From Cerasicoccus arenae (GTDB lineage Bacteria; Verrucomicrobiota; Verrucomicrobiia; Opitutales; Cerasicoccaceae), in assembly GCF_014651635.1 (NCBI RefSeq), contig NZ_BMXG01000027.1, positions 1 to 55,927 on the forward strand: 55,927 bases of DNA, in the 5' to 3' direction. A program made the position numbers and the translations under genes. Of the stretch, positions 32,647 to 42,223 are shown one piece after another (within the stretch, counting starts at the first letter, position 1; each line of letters begins with the position of its first letter). A model generated the notes under the pieces. The model worked only from the letters and a program-made list of their open reading frames with translations, did not search any database and was not told the DNA's origin.

Positions 32647-35388
32647 TTAGCCTTCGAGCTTAAAGTCCTCCATCTTATCCGTAAGGCGTTGAGCATCGCC
32701 CCAGGCAGTGACGAGCACGTTGTAGGGGGTGGCGTCCTTGGCCCAGCCCTTACGTTCGCATACGTCGTAGAGGCGATACGCCAAAGCGCGGCCACTCTCT
32801 GCGTGGGATCCTGCCTGCTTGATCAGTTTGGCGAGCCCCTCATTACCCTGCTTCTCCTGGGTGGCAATCATTTGCTGGCACACGCCCCAGTCAGTCAACT
32901 TACCACCGGGAGCAAGCAGCCACTCCTCACTCATCTCATCCCGCCGCAGCAGGCGCACCTTGCCGCCACCGGCGTGGATGATGCCTGTATCTCGCAGACC
33001 TTCCAGGGAGACACCCTTGGAACGGCAGAGGCCATCTGCCTCGCCTGCTTCGGCTGCGGCGTGACCAAAACTCTCAAACCAGGCCACCGCCCACTGGCTC
33101 GCGCGGTCCAGCTCAGCTTCGATCCCGCTTAGCATTTCACCGAGGCGTTGGTTGATCAAGTCCAGCGCGGATGAAACCGGCATACGCTCGCCATCGGCTT
33201 CGATAATTTTCTGATAGCGGCTATAGATCGCCATGGCCGGTCCCAGGATCGCCTGAGCCAAGTCCACCGCCGGAATGCCCTCTTCCTGCAGTTGCCGCAA
33301 AGCCGGGGGAAGTTCGCGGTCCAGCTCCCGCAGGAACTCGATGCGCGTGCCCGTCAGCGCGCTCTCCGGGCGTAGGCGGCAGGCCAGCACCACGTAAGAG
33401 GCCAGAGCGTTCGTCCCCATGCCCACCATCCGCCATTTCTGCGAGGCGCGCACCGGCCACGTTGCCGTGATTTGAAAGCCCGACTGGATCAAGGATTCAA
33501 GCAAGGTTTCCCAGCCGGATTGTCGACCAGAAGGACCGCCCTTTACGTCACTATCGCTCTCGGTCTGCTTCATCGCGTAGTAAACCGTGAGCGGAAAACG
33601 CGGGTCCAAAGCGTGCTTCATTCCCGTAAAGGCGTCACGGAAACCCGATTCAAAATGCTCTTTCGCCTTGTCCTTGTCGCCATGTCGATAAGGGCTGGCG
33701 ATCAGCTCTTCCGTTTTGGGAGTCAGGAGTGTGCTCAACAACTCGGGATGCACGTCCCGCAAGCTACGCCGCAGCCACACATAGAAAAAATCACTTAGAT
33801 CGGCGTAACTGATATTATCGTAGTAAGGCGGGTCAGTCGAAATTATGATAGATTGCGGCGGCCACTTCGTGTCGGCCGCGTCTTGCTGTTTGACTTGGCC
33901 GGGAGTGGATGGAGTAATCGGACAGGTCTGTATGCATTTTGCCGTATATTCGTATGATGGCTTCCAACCACCAACGACTTCATTCAATGTGTTTGCTTCT
34001 GCAAAATCCCAAGCCATGGGAATAGCTTGCCGCCCGAAAAGATGCATTACCTTTTCATTACTCGCACCCCATCCAGTGAGTGAATTATTAAAATCACTCA
34101 CCCGATCAACTGAGCAAGCTAAGAAAGTTGCTATTGCATTGGCGTAATCTCTCGCCCCGCCGTCATATTCCACATTTGAGCGTGTAATAGCAATCAGGTC
34201 AGAAAGCGTAGTTAGTGCATTTAACTGCCGAGCAGTAAATAAATCACCATAGCAATTTAAGCCATATGGAGGCACCCAAATATTTCTTGGGTCATAATTT
34301 ATTTTCTGTGATGGATACCATTCCGGATTGGCACTCGCTGCAACGCGCTCGTGTTCTGGACATGCTGGAAGATATACTCGTTGGCGACCGCCATCAGCCA
34401 CAATCGCGATCAGTCTTTGGCCCATCCGACCTGCAGAACCTTCCTGCTTAATGTAGCTGGGACTCATGGGGGCCTTTGAAAGCAGGCAATGAAAATTAGC
34501 GCCACGCCCCAGCTTGGTGCCATCACTGTATCCCTGCGGAGCCTTCCCTTGCTTCACCTCAAAGCGATAGCTGTCACCTTCGATGATGGGCTCTAAGTAG
34601 GCTTCTTTTCCCTTCTTCGATGAGAGCACATAATTGGAAATCAACGGCACATCCACTTTGGAAAAGGCTGGGTTCGGGCTCTTCACCGTGCGTGCCCATA
34701 TCCAGGCGATCACATCGGCTTCGCCACCGCCATACTCCGCCGGCAGTGTTAACTTAGGATACAGATGGCCGATGCGCTTGCGCGCTTCTTCCAACATCCT
34801 GTTCCCATAGTAGCGCACGTCTTCCGCCAGTCCCCGGGCGCGCGTCCACTTCATTTTCTTGGGGCTGTCAGGGTTGACTGGGGGGTGATCCGCGAATCGC
34901 ACGGGGTAGTCAATCGTCGCCTTCGTAATGAGCGCGGGCACCGGGTTCAAGTCGCGCCCATGCGCCTGAAAACCAAGCCGCTGTGCCTCCAAGGGGATCG
35001 ATCCCCCTCCTGTAAAGGGATCGAGCACTTCTGGCATCTTGCCATCGCAGGCTTGCTCGATCACCCGACGCGCTTCTTCAAACACTTCCGGCCGCTCATG
35101 CGGCTTCTTGTCGAGGAGTCGGATGATGAGATTGTGCAGATACTCCCGCTCCGCCAGTCGCTTGTCCTTCTCTGGCTTAGGCAACTCCTCAAATCCCTCG
35201 ATCGAGCAGGGATCATCCACCACCGACGCAAACAGCACGGCGCGAGCACATGGCAGCGGTAGCCGCGCCCACCAATGATGTATCCCCTTCGGGTGCGCGC
35301 CGATCCCCGGCATCTTGTCATACGCCGAGGCATCGTTGATCTCCGCCAAGGGGATGACCGTTTCAATAAGTTTCTTCGTGGGTTTCAT
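32647..35388 (-). CDS. DUF1156 adenine-specific DNA methylase
   Basis: A protein of 913 residues (COG1743 type), predicted to transfer methyl from S-adenosylmethionine to adenine in DNA. The DUF1156 N-terminus is ETVIPLAEINDASAYDK then GIHHWWARLPLPCARAVLFAS. SAM-binding motif I is DPFTGGGSIPLEA (about 123-135) and catalytic motif IV is DPPYYDNISYADL (about 518-530). The size is normal for the family. These methylases are regularly found with DUF499 ATPases and SNF2 helicases; the modification would mark self DNA. Its ATG overlaps the stop of the small upstream gene by 4 bp. Confidence 0.92.
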   Translation of the reverse strand: MKPTKKLIETVIPLAEINDASAYDKMPGIGAHPKGIHHWWARLPLPCARAVLFASVVDDPCSIEGFEELPKPEKDKRLAEREYLHNLIIRLLDKKPHERPEVFEEARRVIEQACDGKMPEVLDPFTGGGSIPLEAQRLGFQAHGRDLNPVPALITKATIDYPVRFADHPPVNPDSPKKMKWTRARGLAEDVRYYGNRMLEEARKRIGHLYPKLTLPAEYGGGEADVIAWIWARTVKSPNPAFSKVDVPLISNYVLSSKKGKEAYLEPIIEGDSYRFEVKQGKAPQGYSDGTKLGRGANFHCLLSKAPMSPSYIKQEGSAGRMGQRLIAIVADGGRQRVYLPACPEHERVAASANPEWYPSQKINYDPRNIWVPPYGLNCYGDLFTARQLNALTTLSDLIAITRSNVEYDGGARDYANAIATFLACSVDRVSDFNNSLTGWGASNEKVMHLFGRQAIPMAWDFAEANTLNEVVGGWKPSYEYTAKCIQTCPITPSTPGQVKQQDAADTKWPPQSIIISTDPPYYDNISYADLSDFFYVWLRRSLRDVHPELLSTLLTPKTEELIASPYRHGDKDKAKEHFESGFRDAFTGMKHALDPRFPLTVYYAMKQTESDSDVKGGPSGRQSGWETLLESLIQSGFQITATWPVRASQKWRMVGMGTNALASYVVLACRLRPESALTGTRIEFLRELDRELPPALRQLQEEGIPAVDLAQAILGPAMAIYSRYQKIIEADGERMPVSSALDLINQRLGEMLSGIEAELDRASQWAVAWFESFGHAAAEAGEADGLCRSKGVSLEGLRDTGIIHAGGGKVRLLRRDEMSEEWLLAPGGKLTDWGVCQQMIATQEKQGNEGLAKLIKQAGSHAESGRALAYRLYDVCERKGWAKDATPYNVLVTAWGDAQRLTDKMEDFKLEG

Positions 35389-35900
35389 GAATGTCGCCGT
35401 CTGTTGTTGTACCGAATGATTTTGCCCTCCTTTTTACGGACTTGGTCGGCATGACTTCCAGTGCTTGGCAAATCAGAATCATTACCAGCAACAGGACCCT
35501 CAAAGCGAACCTCGAACTGATTCCCTGTGCAATCGGTTTTTCTGCGTTTTTTGCGCCGCATCCATTGCTCGCCCGGATCAATGTATTGTCGCTTTTCTTT
35601 TAGGCTGCTGCCCAGGATGTGATCAATGGTCGCTGGCCCAATGGGCTTCTTCGTCAATTGACGCAATGCCTCTTCCTCTTCAACCTTGAGCTTCTTCTTA
35701 AACTCCGCTTCAAGCTGATGTAACAGCACGGGGACGCCAGCAGCACTCGTAAGCCGTTCAAACGCCTTTGGTTGCAACGACACAGTCGTAGATTCACCGG
35801 CGGCAGCCCTGAGCTGTTCGTAATACTGTGAAGAAATCTCAACACTTTCGATTTCACCATCGTCGGTAAGGGAAAACTGAACTTTATGACCACTCATCAA
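35385..35900 (-). CDS. unknown small protein in the defence operon
   Basis: A protein of 171 residues, not recognised. The first 70 residues alternate strands (KVQFSLTDDGEIESVEIS, then VSLQPKAFERL), the middle is a charged helix (EAEFKKKLKVEEEEALRQL), and residues about 105-171 are very basic and low in hydrophobics (MRRKKRRK, RYNNRRRHS), which suggests nucleic-acid contact or disorder. A second ATG one codon in (35897) is equally possible. It overlaps the methylase start by 4 bp and follows the 542-residue protein by 15 bp, so it should be made together with the methylase. DUF3780-type small proteins occur in related islands, but I cannot confirm that match. Confidence 0.65.
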   Translation of the reverse strand: MMSGHKVQFSLTDDGEIESVEISSQYYEQLRAAAGESTTVSLQPKAFERLTSAAGVPVLLHQLEAEFKKKLKVEEEEALRQLTKKPIGPATIDHILGSSLKEKRQYIDPGEQWMRRKKRRKTDCTGNQFEVRFEGPVAGNDSDLPSTGSHADQVRKKEGKIIRYNNRRRHS

Positions 35901-35915
35901 ACCAGTACCTCTCCG

Positions 35916-37544
35916 TTAAAATTTCTTGGTCAGTGTCGTATGGTTGGGCATATGGGGACCAACATAGCCGACTAGAATTTTTTGTTCGGTGTCAACGAAT
36001 GCAAAATGAATACGTAATAACCGTGGCTTGGCATTTTGATGCTTGAGGTGAAAGGAGATGTCATATTCGCGTTCCCCGTAGTTCACCTTGCGTAATTTTA
36101 CCAGATCCTTGTTCTTATTCGTCATCGTCCCTTCGCTCGTGGCCAACTCAATCCCCGTGCGTTCACGAAAGATTCTTTCAAAATCCCCCTTGCCGCCTTC
36201 CTGAAATTTGATGGCGTGCATGGTCGTCGCCAGATGATAAAACATCTTCCAGGCATGCTCAATGTCGGAGAATTCAACGTATTCCTCCGCAGATTTAAGT
36301 GCCCAGTCCAGAAAAATTAGTCTGTCCGAGTGCAGGCTCTGGAATGTCTTGCTTACTTGCAGCAACGTTTCTGGAAATGCGGATAAGCCAGCAGCCCATT
36401 CAGCTCTTTCTTTGACTAATGCGTCACTGTTGCCCTTTATGCTTAACGCACCGAGCTTGCTCTCTAACGCGCGCTTTTCCTCTTGAATAATTGAATGTTC
36501 ACTCGCCATGTAGCTGGCTTCCTCATTCGCCTCGTCGCGCTCCTTCTCGATGTCAGTGATTAATTTGGTAATCTCATCCACTTCCTTGGACAGCTCCGAA
36601 TGCTCATCCCGAAAACGAAGCAATTTGTAGAGCGTAAGCATACGACTAACATCCGAGATATTACGCACGCAACCCTCCTCCTCCAACGGATGATTCCGAA
36701 GCAAATTGTTTATTATTGCCTCGCGGTCCTGATGGTACGTCGCTTCGTCGAGGTAGTAATAGCGATGCCGCTCAGGGCGTGGGTTTTCAGGATCCAACGC
36801 AAAGAATACTCTAAATCCTCCATAGGGCACCCGCATCTCCTTCGGCAAATATTTTCGTATTTCTTCCGCGAGCGCCTCATCGTCCTTGATCAGGATGACT
36901 TGGCATTTCCCCGCCAGTCGCTTCGCAAAGAACTTGGCCTCATCCTCCAAGGCATTCTGCCCGTTGAATATCAGGACAGGATATTTTCGGGCCGGAGACA
37001 TAATTAATCCCGCCAGATATTTACCATGTTCTACTTTGGAAAAGGGAACTGGCAGATTGAACAGATCATAACGCTCGGTGCCACTGTAAACTTTGAAATT
37101 TCCACCGGTCAAGTAGCGCACAAAACGCGGGACATTCGTTGACGGCGCCGAATCATGTGCTCGCAAGTCATGCAAATTCCATGCGTAGGCCACCCGACAA
37201 TAAAATACGGCCATATCCCCGATCACCTTGATTGCAATATCCGTATACCAAAAGCTGCCCTGATCATATTTCCGCTCCGTGAGGCGTAAAGCCCAAGCTG
37301 TATATTCCTCGCACTTGTAAAAATTGGTGGCAATGGATGTGAATTGGAAATCTTCCCATGTGCAACGGGTAAAAAACGCTTTCCGATCATCGCGCTGCGC
37401 TAAATCATAGCCGCCTTCCTGGTTCTTAAGCTTTTCACAAAGCCAACCAAAGATGACATTTTGAACGGCGGTATAGACGTCTCGTTCATCTTTCGATTTT
37501 ACGCGAAAGCTGGTTTGATAATGGGTTAAGGTGTTGATTTCCAT
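35916..37544 (-). CDS. unknown defence-operon protein with central coiled coil
   Basis: A protein of 542 residues from ATG 37544; a TTG at 37553 would add three residues. I do not recognise a family. Residues about 1-130 have aromatic-rich helices (FTSIATNFYKCEEYTAWALR); about 170-260 alternate strands and helices (YPVLIFNGQ, CQVILIKDDEALAEEI, GGFRVFFALDPENPRPERHRYY), as in a Rossmann-like or nuclease domain; residues about 320-375 are a coiled coil (SKEVDEITKLITDIEKERDEA); the C-terminus is beta-rich and ends LVGYVGPHMP, resembling the VGxxGxHLP tail seen on various defence proteins. It lies 20 bp after the helicase gene, so it probably works with it. Confidence 0.72.
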   Translation of the reverse strand: MEINTLTHYQTSFRVKSKDERDVYTAVQNVIFGWLCEKLKNQEGGYDLAQRDDRKAFFTRCTWEDFQFTSIATNFYKCEEYTAWALRLTERKYDQGSFWYTDIAIKVIGDMAVFYCRVAYAWNLHDLRAHDSAPSTNVPRFVRYLTGGNFKVYSGTERYDLFNLPVPFSKVEHGKYLAGLIMSPARKYPVLIFNGQNALEDEAKFFAKRLAGKCQVILIKDDEALAEEIRKYLPKEMRVPYGGFRVFFALDPENPRPERHRYYYLDEATYHQDREAIINNLLRNHPLEEEGCVRNISDVSRMLTLYKLLRFRDEHSELSKEVDEITKLITDIEKERDEANEEASYMASEHSIIQEEKRALESKLGALSIKGNSDALVKERAEWAAGLSAFPETLLQVSKTFQSLHSDRLIFLDWALKSAEEYVEFSDIEHAWKMFYHLATTMHAIKFQEGGKGDFERIFRERTGIELATSEGTMTNKNKDLVKLRKVNYGEREYDISFHLKHQNAKPRLLRIHFAFVDTEQKILVGYVGPHMPNHTTLTKKF

Positions 37545-37564
37545 GGGCAACAAGTTCGGCGAAG

Positions 37565-40500
37565 CTAAGTCGTCCGTTTCGGTTCAAAAGCAACGGGTGG
37601 CTGGGCAATTTCGAGAAATTTAGAAATGTCAATATTCTGACTTGTGACGCCAAAGCCCAGCTCGCGGTCAAACGGGCTCTGCACGTAGTGAGGCCCATCG
37701 ATTTGATCGCCATCCACCAGCACAATCGCCAGATAGTAACGCGCTGGTTGATTCAGGGAGGCGAGGATTTCGTTTTTAGTCACCGTGATGACGTCCGCGC
37801 CTTTCATGCGTGCCTTGACTTCGATAAAACGGACCTCCCCGTTGACGGCGCGTGATTGCACATCCCAGCCAAGATTCTCAGCAGAAACGTCGTGTGGCTC
37901 ATAGCCCAGCTTACGCTCCATTTCCATAACCGCATCCATGCCGATCATTTCAATCCGCTTGCGCGCCTCTGCGTCGGCCGAAAATGTGCCCACACGCTTT
38001 CCCTGCCGGCGGTCCAGCCAACCTTGAGAGATTACCAGGGCGCCACCAACCACGACGGGGGTGGTTGAAAATACCGCACGCTGCTGCCGCAGCTCTTTGG
38101 TGCGATGCTCCAGACGCTCCGTCAGTTCTTCCGCACGGCGACGCGCATTCTCTGGCTGCATGCGCGGCTGCTTGCCGGCTTCCTCTTCAGCCTTTAGTTT
38201 TGCATAACGGTGGCTCCAGTAGTTGATCTCCTTCGTAAGTCTCTCATGCACTGCATTCAAGGTGGCGTCGACGTAGTTTTCGCGCCGCTTACGCGCCTCA
38301 TCGAAGTGCCCGGGTGCTTGTTGCTTCGCAGAATAGGCAATGGCCTTCTTCTCAATTTCTTGGCCAAAGTTGGAGCCTTCCAAGAAGGATTCGATCTGCG
38401 CCAATTCATGCGCTTCGGGGATATCAAAGTCCAGATAAGGCGCTGGCCCTTCTTGGTGCACATTGCCTGCCTCATCAAATGAAAGAAACTGCAGTTGGCG
38501 TGAAATGGTTCGCTGCTGCCCGAAACGGTCCAGGCCGCCATCACGTATCGAATGATCTAAAATGCACAACAAGCGAGGCGTTTCGCTGCTTTGATTACAG
38601 TCAATCAGGATGGAACCTTGCTTGAGCAGTGAGCGACTGCGCTCCAATATCAAATCGATCACTGCATCCATCAGGGGGTGCCCGGGACAAAGGAGGGAAG
38701 CCATTGGTTTACCGGCGATACGGATGCGCTCTTTTTCAAAACAGAGTCGCTCGTATTTTTTCAATACCGGCATGCCGGCTCCGATCACCCGATCTCGCTG
38801 ACGCACTGCAGCTGGCACATGGGTGATCTCATAGCGGCCGGTTTCACGCTTTTTCAGCTGGCCGCCCAGTTTTGCAAAGGCTGCCTCAAAGAAGGAATAA
38901 ATAAAGTATGGCTGTAGTCGTAGCGCTTCTGCTCGCTCCATCTGCTCTTTGATTTCAAACACGCGACCTGCCGTCATGTGTTCTGACGCCAAAGCGTTCT
39001 GCTCGGCCAATAGTCGAATGCGTTCTGGGTCAAAGGCGCTATCGATCTGCTGATGCAGTCTTGCGCGGACTTCAGGGCGATCACCATACTGGATGGCCTC
39101 CATGAGCAATTCACGCAGGGATTTGTTGTCAATCACCTGCCCAAGGATGTCGAATACCTTGCCTTCCAGGCGATCCGACTCCGCTTCCAGCTTCACTAGG
39201 AGTTGTGCATACACATCACCTTCTCGGGTTTCATGGGCGACCAAATTCCATAGGTGACAGACCTCCGTTTGACCAATGCGGTGAATGCGGCCGAAACGTT
39301 GCTCCAAGCGATTCGGATTCCAGGGCAAATCGTAGTTAATCATCAGGTTGGCCCGCTGCAAGTTTACGCCTTCACCTGCGGCATCCGTAGCGAGCAACAC
39401 GCTTACGGCTTTGTTTTGCGTAAACTGCTCCTGCACCTTGCGGCGCTCTTCACGCCTCACTCCACCATGAATCGTAACCACCACCTCCGGATCCCCCAGG
39501 AGCGCCGTAATCCGGTCGAAGAGATAGTTGAGTGTGTCACGGTGCTCGGTGAAAATGATGATCTTGCGCCGTGTTTTGCCATCAGCCTCATACATCTCTG
39601 GATTGTCCAGCAGCAACTCCCGCAGTTCTACCCATTTATGATCTTCATTCGACGCACGCACCTCCTTGGCTTGTGCCACCAAGTCACGCAGGCTAATAAT
39701 CTCCGCTTCGAGTTCTTGAATGGTTTGGGCTGCTGTGGCTCGATCAGCAATTTCGTCTTCCAGGCGCTCCACTTCCTCATCGGAATGATCATCGTAGAAA
39801 TCATCGATATCGTCATCGGAGAGGTTATCAAAATTTCCTAGCTCTGACAGTCCTCGGCGATTGAGTTTGGCTTCTTCCAGCATTCGGTCGAGACGGTGCA
39901 GGCGGCGCTTGAGCGATTGGTAGATCGCCTCAGGCGAGGACGCCAAGCGTCGTTGCAAGATGGTCAAGGCAAAGCCAACGGTGCCACGGCGGTTATTGCT
40001 CAGCTTGGCTGCCCGGTTCATTTCATTGACCACATAATTGGTCACTTTGCGGTAGAGTTCTCCCTCTAGTTCAGACAGCTTGAAAGGGCAGGAATGCGCG
40101 CGGCGTTCAGGAAAAAGCGGTGTGCCGTCAAACTTTAGCAGCTCCTCTTTGACCATTCGTCGCATCAAGTCCATCGGGTCCACCTGGTGAACGCCGTCTC
40201 GAAAGCGTCCGTAAAAGCGGTCGGAATCGATCAAGGCCATGAAGGCTTGGAAATCCTCTTCTTTGCCGTTGTGAGGCGTCGCAGTCATCAGTAGAAAGTG
40301 CCGGGTAAGCTGCCCAAGCTTTTCGCCCAATTGATACCGCTTGGTCTTATTCAGCTTGTTGCCAAAATAGTTGGCCGACATTTTGTGAGCCTCATCGACA
40401 ACGATTAAGTCCCAGTCCGTGTTTTCGAGCTTTGATTGTAGTTCCTCATTGCGTGCCAGCTGGTCGATACGCGCGATGAGCAGATCCTTTTCCTCAAATG

Positions 40501-41083
40501 GATTACCCGATCGGGTAGTCTCTACCATTTCGCGACTAAATATATCAAACTGAAGCCCAAATTTTAAATCGAGTTCGTCCTGCCATTGATCAACTAACAC
40601 GCCAGGCGCTACAATCAAGCAGCGCTTTAGGTCGCCACGAACAATGAGTTCCTTGATGAGCAAACCTGCCATGATCGTTTTCCCCGCGCCTGGGTCATCC
40701 GCCAATAGGAAACGAAGTGGTTGGCGAGGAAGCATCGTCTCGTAGACAGCCGTTATTTGGTGAGGTAGGGGATCCACGGCCGAAGTATGAACTGCCATCA
40801 GCGGATCAAAGAGATGTGCCAGATGGATACGATAGGCCTCTGCCGCCAGTTTAAACGTCTCGGCATTGCCATCGAAATTCCAAGGTAAGCCTTGTTCCAC
40901 CCTTTCAATCGTCGACTCGTCAGTTCGAAAAACCATCCGCTCGGCTGGAGGTCCACCATCTACTTTGTAGTAAACAGTGATCGCATCATCGCCAACCGTA
41001 TCGACCGCCAGTATCGTTGCGGATTCTCCAGAGGGAGCAATGCCCTTTAATACAGAGCCTTTAGTGATCTCTTCGAGTGTCAT
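37565..41083 (-). CDS. SNF2-type helicase with C-terminal DUF3883
   Basis: A superfamily 2 helicase/translocase of 1172 residues, related to the helicases of DISARM-like and other defence islands. Walker A is DDPGAGKTIMAG (129-140), DEAH box is at 230-233 (LIVVDEAHKM), motif III is LLMTATPHNG (about 266-275) and motif VI is NRLEQRFGRIHRIGQ (about 600). A long charged insertion (about 420-475) lies between the two RecA lobes. Residues about 1070-1140 match DUF3883 (NLGWDVQSRAVNGEVRFIEVKARMKG), a nuclease-related domain found at the end of such helicases. ATP hydrolysis would drive movement along foreign DNA. It overlaps the upstream regulator by 4 bp. Confidence 0.92.
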   Translation of the reverse strand: MTLEEITKGSVLKGIAPSGESATILAVDTVGDDAITVYYKVDGGPPAERMVFRTDESTIERVEQGLPWNFDGNAETFKLAAEAYRIHLAHLFDPLMAVHTSAVDPLPHQITAVYETMLPRQPLRFLLADDPGAGKTIMAGLLIKELIVRGDLKRCLIVAPGVLVDQWQDELDLKFGLQFDIFSREMVETTRSGNPFEEKDLLIARIDQLARNEELQSKLENTDWDLIVVDEAHKMSANYFGNKLNKTKRYQLGEKLGQLTRHFLLMTATPHNGKEEDFQAFMALIDSDRFYGRFRDGVHQVDPMDLMRRMVKEELLKFDGTPLFPERRAHSCPFKLSELEGELYRKVTNYVVNEMNRAAKLSNNRRGTVGFALTILQRRLASSPEAIYQSLKRRLHRLDRMLEEAKLNRRGLSELGNFDNLSDDDIDDFYDDHSDEEVERLEDEIADRATAAQTIQELEAEIISLRDLVAQAKEVRASNEDHKWVELRELLLDNPEMYEADGKTRRKIIIFTEHRDTLNYLFDRITALLGDPEVVVTIHGGVRREERRKVQEQFTQNKAVSVLLATDAAGEGVNLQRANLMINYDLPWNPNRLEQRFGRIHRIGQTEVCHLWNLVAHETREGDVYAQLLVKLEAESDRLEGKVFDILGQVIDNKSLRELLMEAIQYGDRPEVRARLHQQIDSAFDPERIRLLAEQNALASEHMTAGRVFEIKEQMERAEALRLQPYFIYSFFEAAFAKLGGQLKKRETGRYEITHVPAAVRQRDRVIGAGMPVLKKYERLCFEKERIRIAGKPMASLLCPGHPLMDAVIDLILERSRSLLKQGSILIDCNQSSETPRLLCILDHSIRDGGLDRFGQQRTISRQLQFLSFDEAGNVHQEGPAPYLDFDIPEAHELAQIESFLEGSNFGQEIEKKAIAYSAKQQAPGHFDEARKRRENYVDATLNAVHERLTKEINYWSHRYAKLKAEEEAGKQPRMQPENARRRAEELTERLEHRTKELRQQRAVFSTTPVVVGGALVISQGWLDRRQGKRVGTFSADAEARKRIEMIGMDAVMEMERKLGYEPHDVSAENLGWDVQSRAVNGEVRFIEVKARMKGADVITVTKNEILASLNQPARYYLAIVLVDGDQIDGPHYVQSPFDRELGFGVTSQNIDISKFLEIAQPPVAFEPKRTT

Positions 41084-41706
41084 GTCAGGAGTATGTGAAG
41101 TTCATTCGGTGTAGCTATCTCGACTTTTTGGACTTCGCATTCACTGACTGCATCATCCACATAGGGAACAACCACTAACGCGTGGTCACAGTTCAACTGT
41201 TTGCGCAAAACCCCCGCAATCCGCAGGGTCTTATCAAAATTTCGCTGCGTATTAAATTTACACTCCAGTGCAATCCGCCGGCCTTGATGTTCCACTAGAA
41301 AATCCGTCACATAAATCCCTTCGCAGTATTCCTCTTGGTAGGCGATACCTGCTTTATCCAGCTCCCGGGCAATCGCCCGTCGAAAGCCGATTGATTGCGC
41401 TTTCACTTCCAGATAGCGCTCATCGGCTTCTAAGAGAGCTTTGATATCATCAGGGCTTTGCGGTGAATCGTCCTCTTGCAGCACCTCCGCACCAGCAAAA
41501 GCCGTGACCAACTCGCGTTCTTCCGCCTTCGTTTCACACAGCACCTTACACATACGCGAAAACGTTGCCTGCCGCGGTCGCGTCACGCCATTGACGATCT
41601 TGCTCACCGACGTCGCGCTGACGCCAATTTGCTCTCCCAATTCAAATGCCTTCATCTGCCGTTTGGTCAGCAGCTTGCGAATAATATCTCCTAGTGGGAC
41701 GGGCAT
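41080..41706 (-). CDS. XRE-HTH protein fused to a PD-(D/E)XK-like domain, first gene of the defence operon
   Basis: A protein of 208 residues. Residues about 12-60 form a Cro/CI-type HTH (MKAFELGEQIGVSATSVSKIVNG). Residues about 105-205 look like a small restriction-endonuclease fold: a helix (RRAIARELDKAGIAYQEEY), then YVTDFLVEHQGRRIALECKFN, where D and the E-C-K triad have the spacing of the PD-(D/E)XK motif. It may repress the operon and sense DNA or damage, or the nuclease-like part may be inactive and serve as a sensor. It lies at the head of the operon and its stop overlaps the helicase ATG by 4 bp. Confidence 0.8.
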   Translation of the reverse strand: MPVPLGDIIRKLLTKRQMKAFELGEQIGVSATSVSKIVNGVTRPRQATFSRMCKVLCETKAEERELVTAFAGAEVLQEDDSPQSPDDIKALLEADERYLEVKAQSIGFRRAIARELDKAGIAYQEEYCEGIYVTDFLVEHQGRRIALECKFNTQRNFDKTLRIAGVLRKQLNCDHALVVVPYVDDAVSECEVQKVEIATPNELHILLT

Positions 41707-41956
41707 CGCTGAGTAGGATTCCGTATTTTTTGATGGCTGGAAAGGATAATCCCTAGTTTTTTCGGATTCTTTGGATTCATATGCTTGATGTTGTCCAATA
41801 AAGTTAAATAAAGTTCGGTATTCAAGGGGAAAGTTGCGTAATAATTAAAGTAAGTTCTTGCGACGATGCGAAGCCACTTGTTTGTTCACGTCATCGAATG
41901 CGGCGAATCCTGCCGCGGAATACTTACCAACCACATTAATTAACATCCTACCAACC
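41707..41956. promoter_or_regulatory. divergent promoter region with AATAAAGTT repeats
   Basis: A/T-rich intergenic region between the minus-strand defence operon and the plus-strand excisionase-like gene. AATAAAGTT is repeated in tandem (41798-41806 and 41808-41816) and a weaker copy AATTAAAGT follows near 41843. These are candidate operator sites for the XRE regulator. Confidence 0.45.
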
Positions 41957-42199
41957 ATGTCATCCGATTCCGCCCGAGCCCTCACTCCCAAAGAAGTATC
42001 CGCCCAGCTTGGACTCTGCACGCGCACCGCGCTGAACTACATCCGCAGCGAGCGCATCAAGCCAGTTTACCGATTAAACAAGCGCGTCATCCGCGTCCCC
42101 CAACACGCAGTCGACGACTACCTCGCCCAGGGAAAAGTAGTGCCTGAAACGACCTCCACGGCCGCCCACAATCCCGGCCAACGCCGCATCGCGGTTTAA
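41957..42199 (+). CDS. excisionase-like HTH protein
   Basis: A protein of 80 residues with a MerR/HTH_17-type DNA-binding domain: ALTPKEVSAQLGLCTRTALNYIRSERIKPVYRLNKRVIRVP, followed by a helix HAVDDYLAQ. This is the layout of plasmid and phage excisionase or small regulators. A longer in-frame start at 41858 exists, but the ATG at 41957 begins the family domain directly. The tail is basic. It may control an integrase of the element or a nearby gene. Confidence 0.75.
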   Translation: MSSDSARALTPKEVSAQLGLCTRTALNYIRSERIKPVYRLNKRVIRVPQHAVDDYLAQGKVVPETTSTAAHNPGQRRIAV

Positions 42200-42223
42200 C
42201 TTACGCCTTTAACTTTAACTTAT

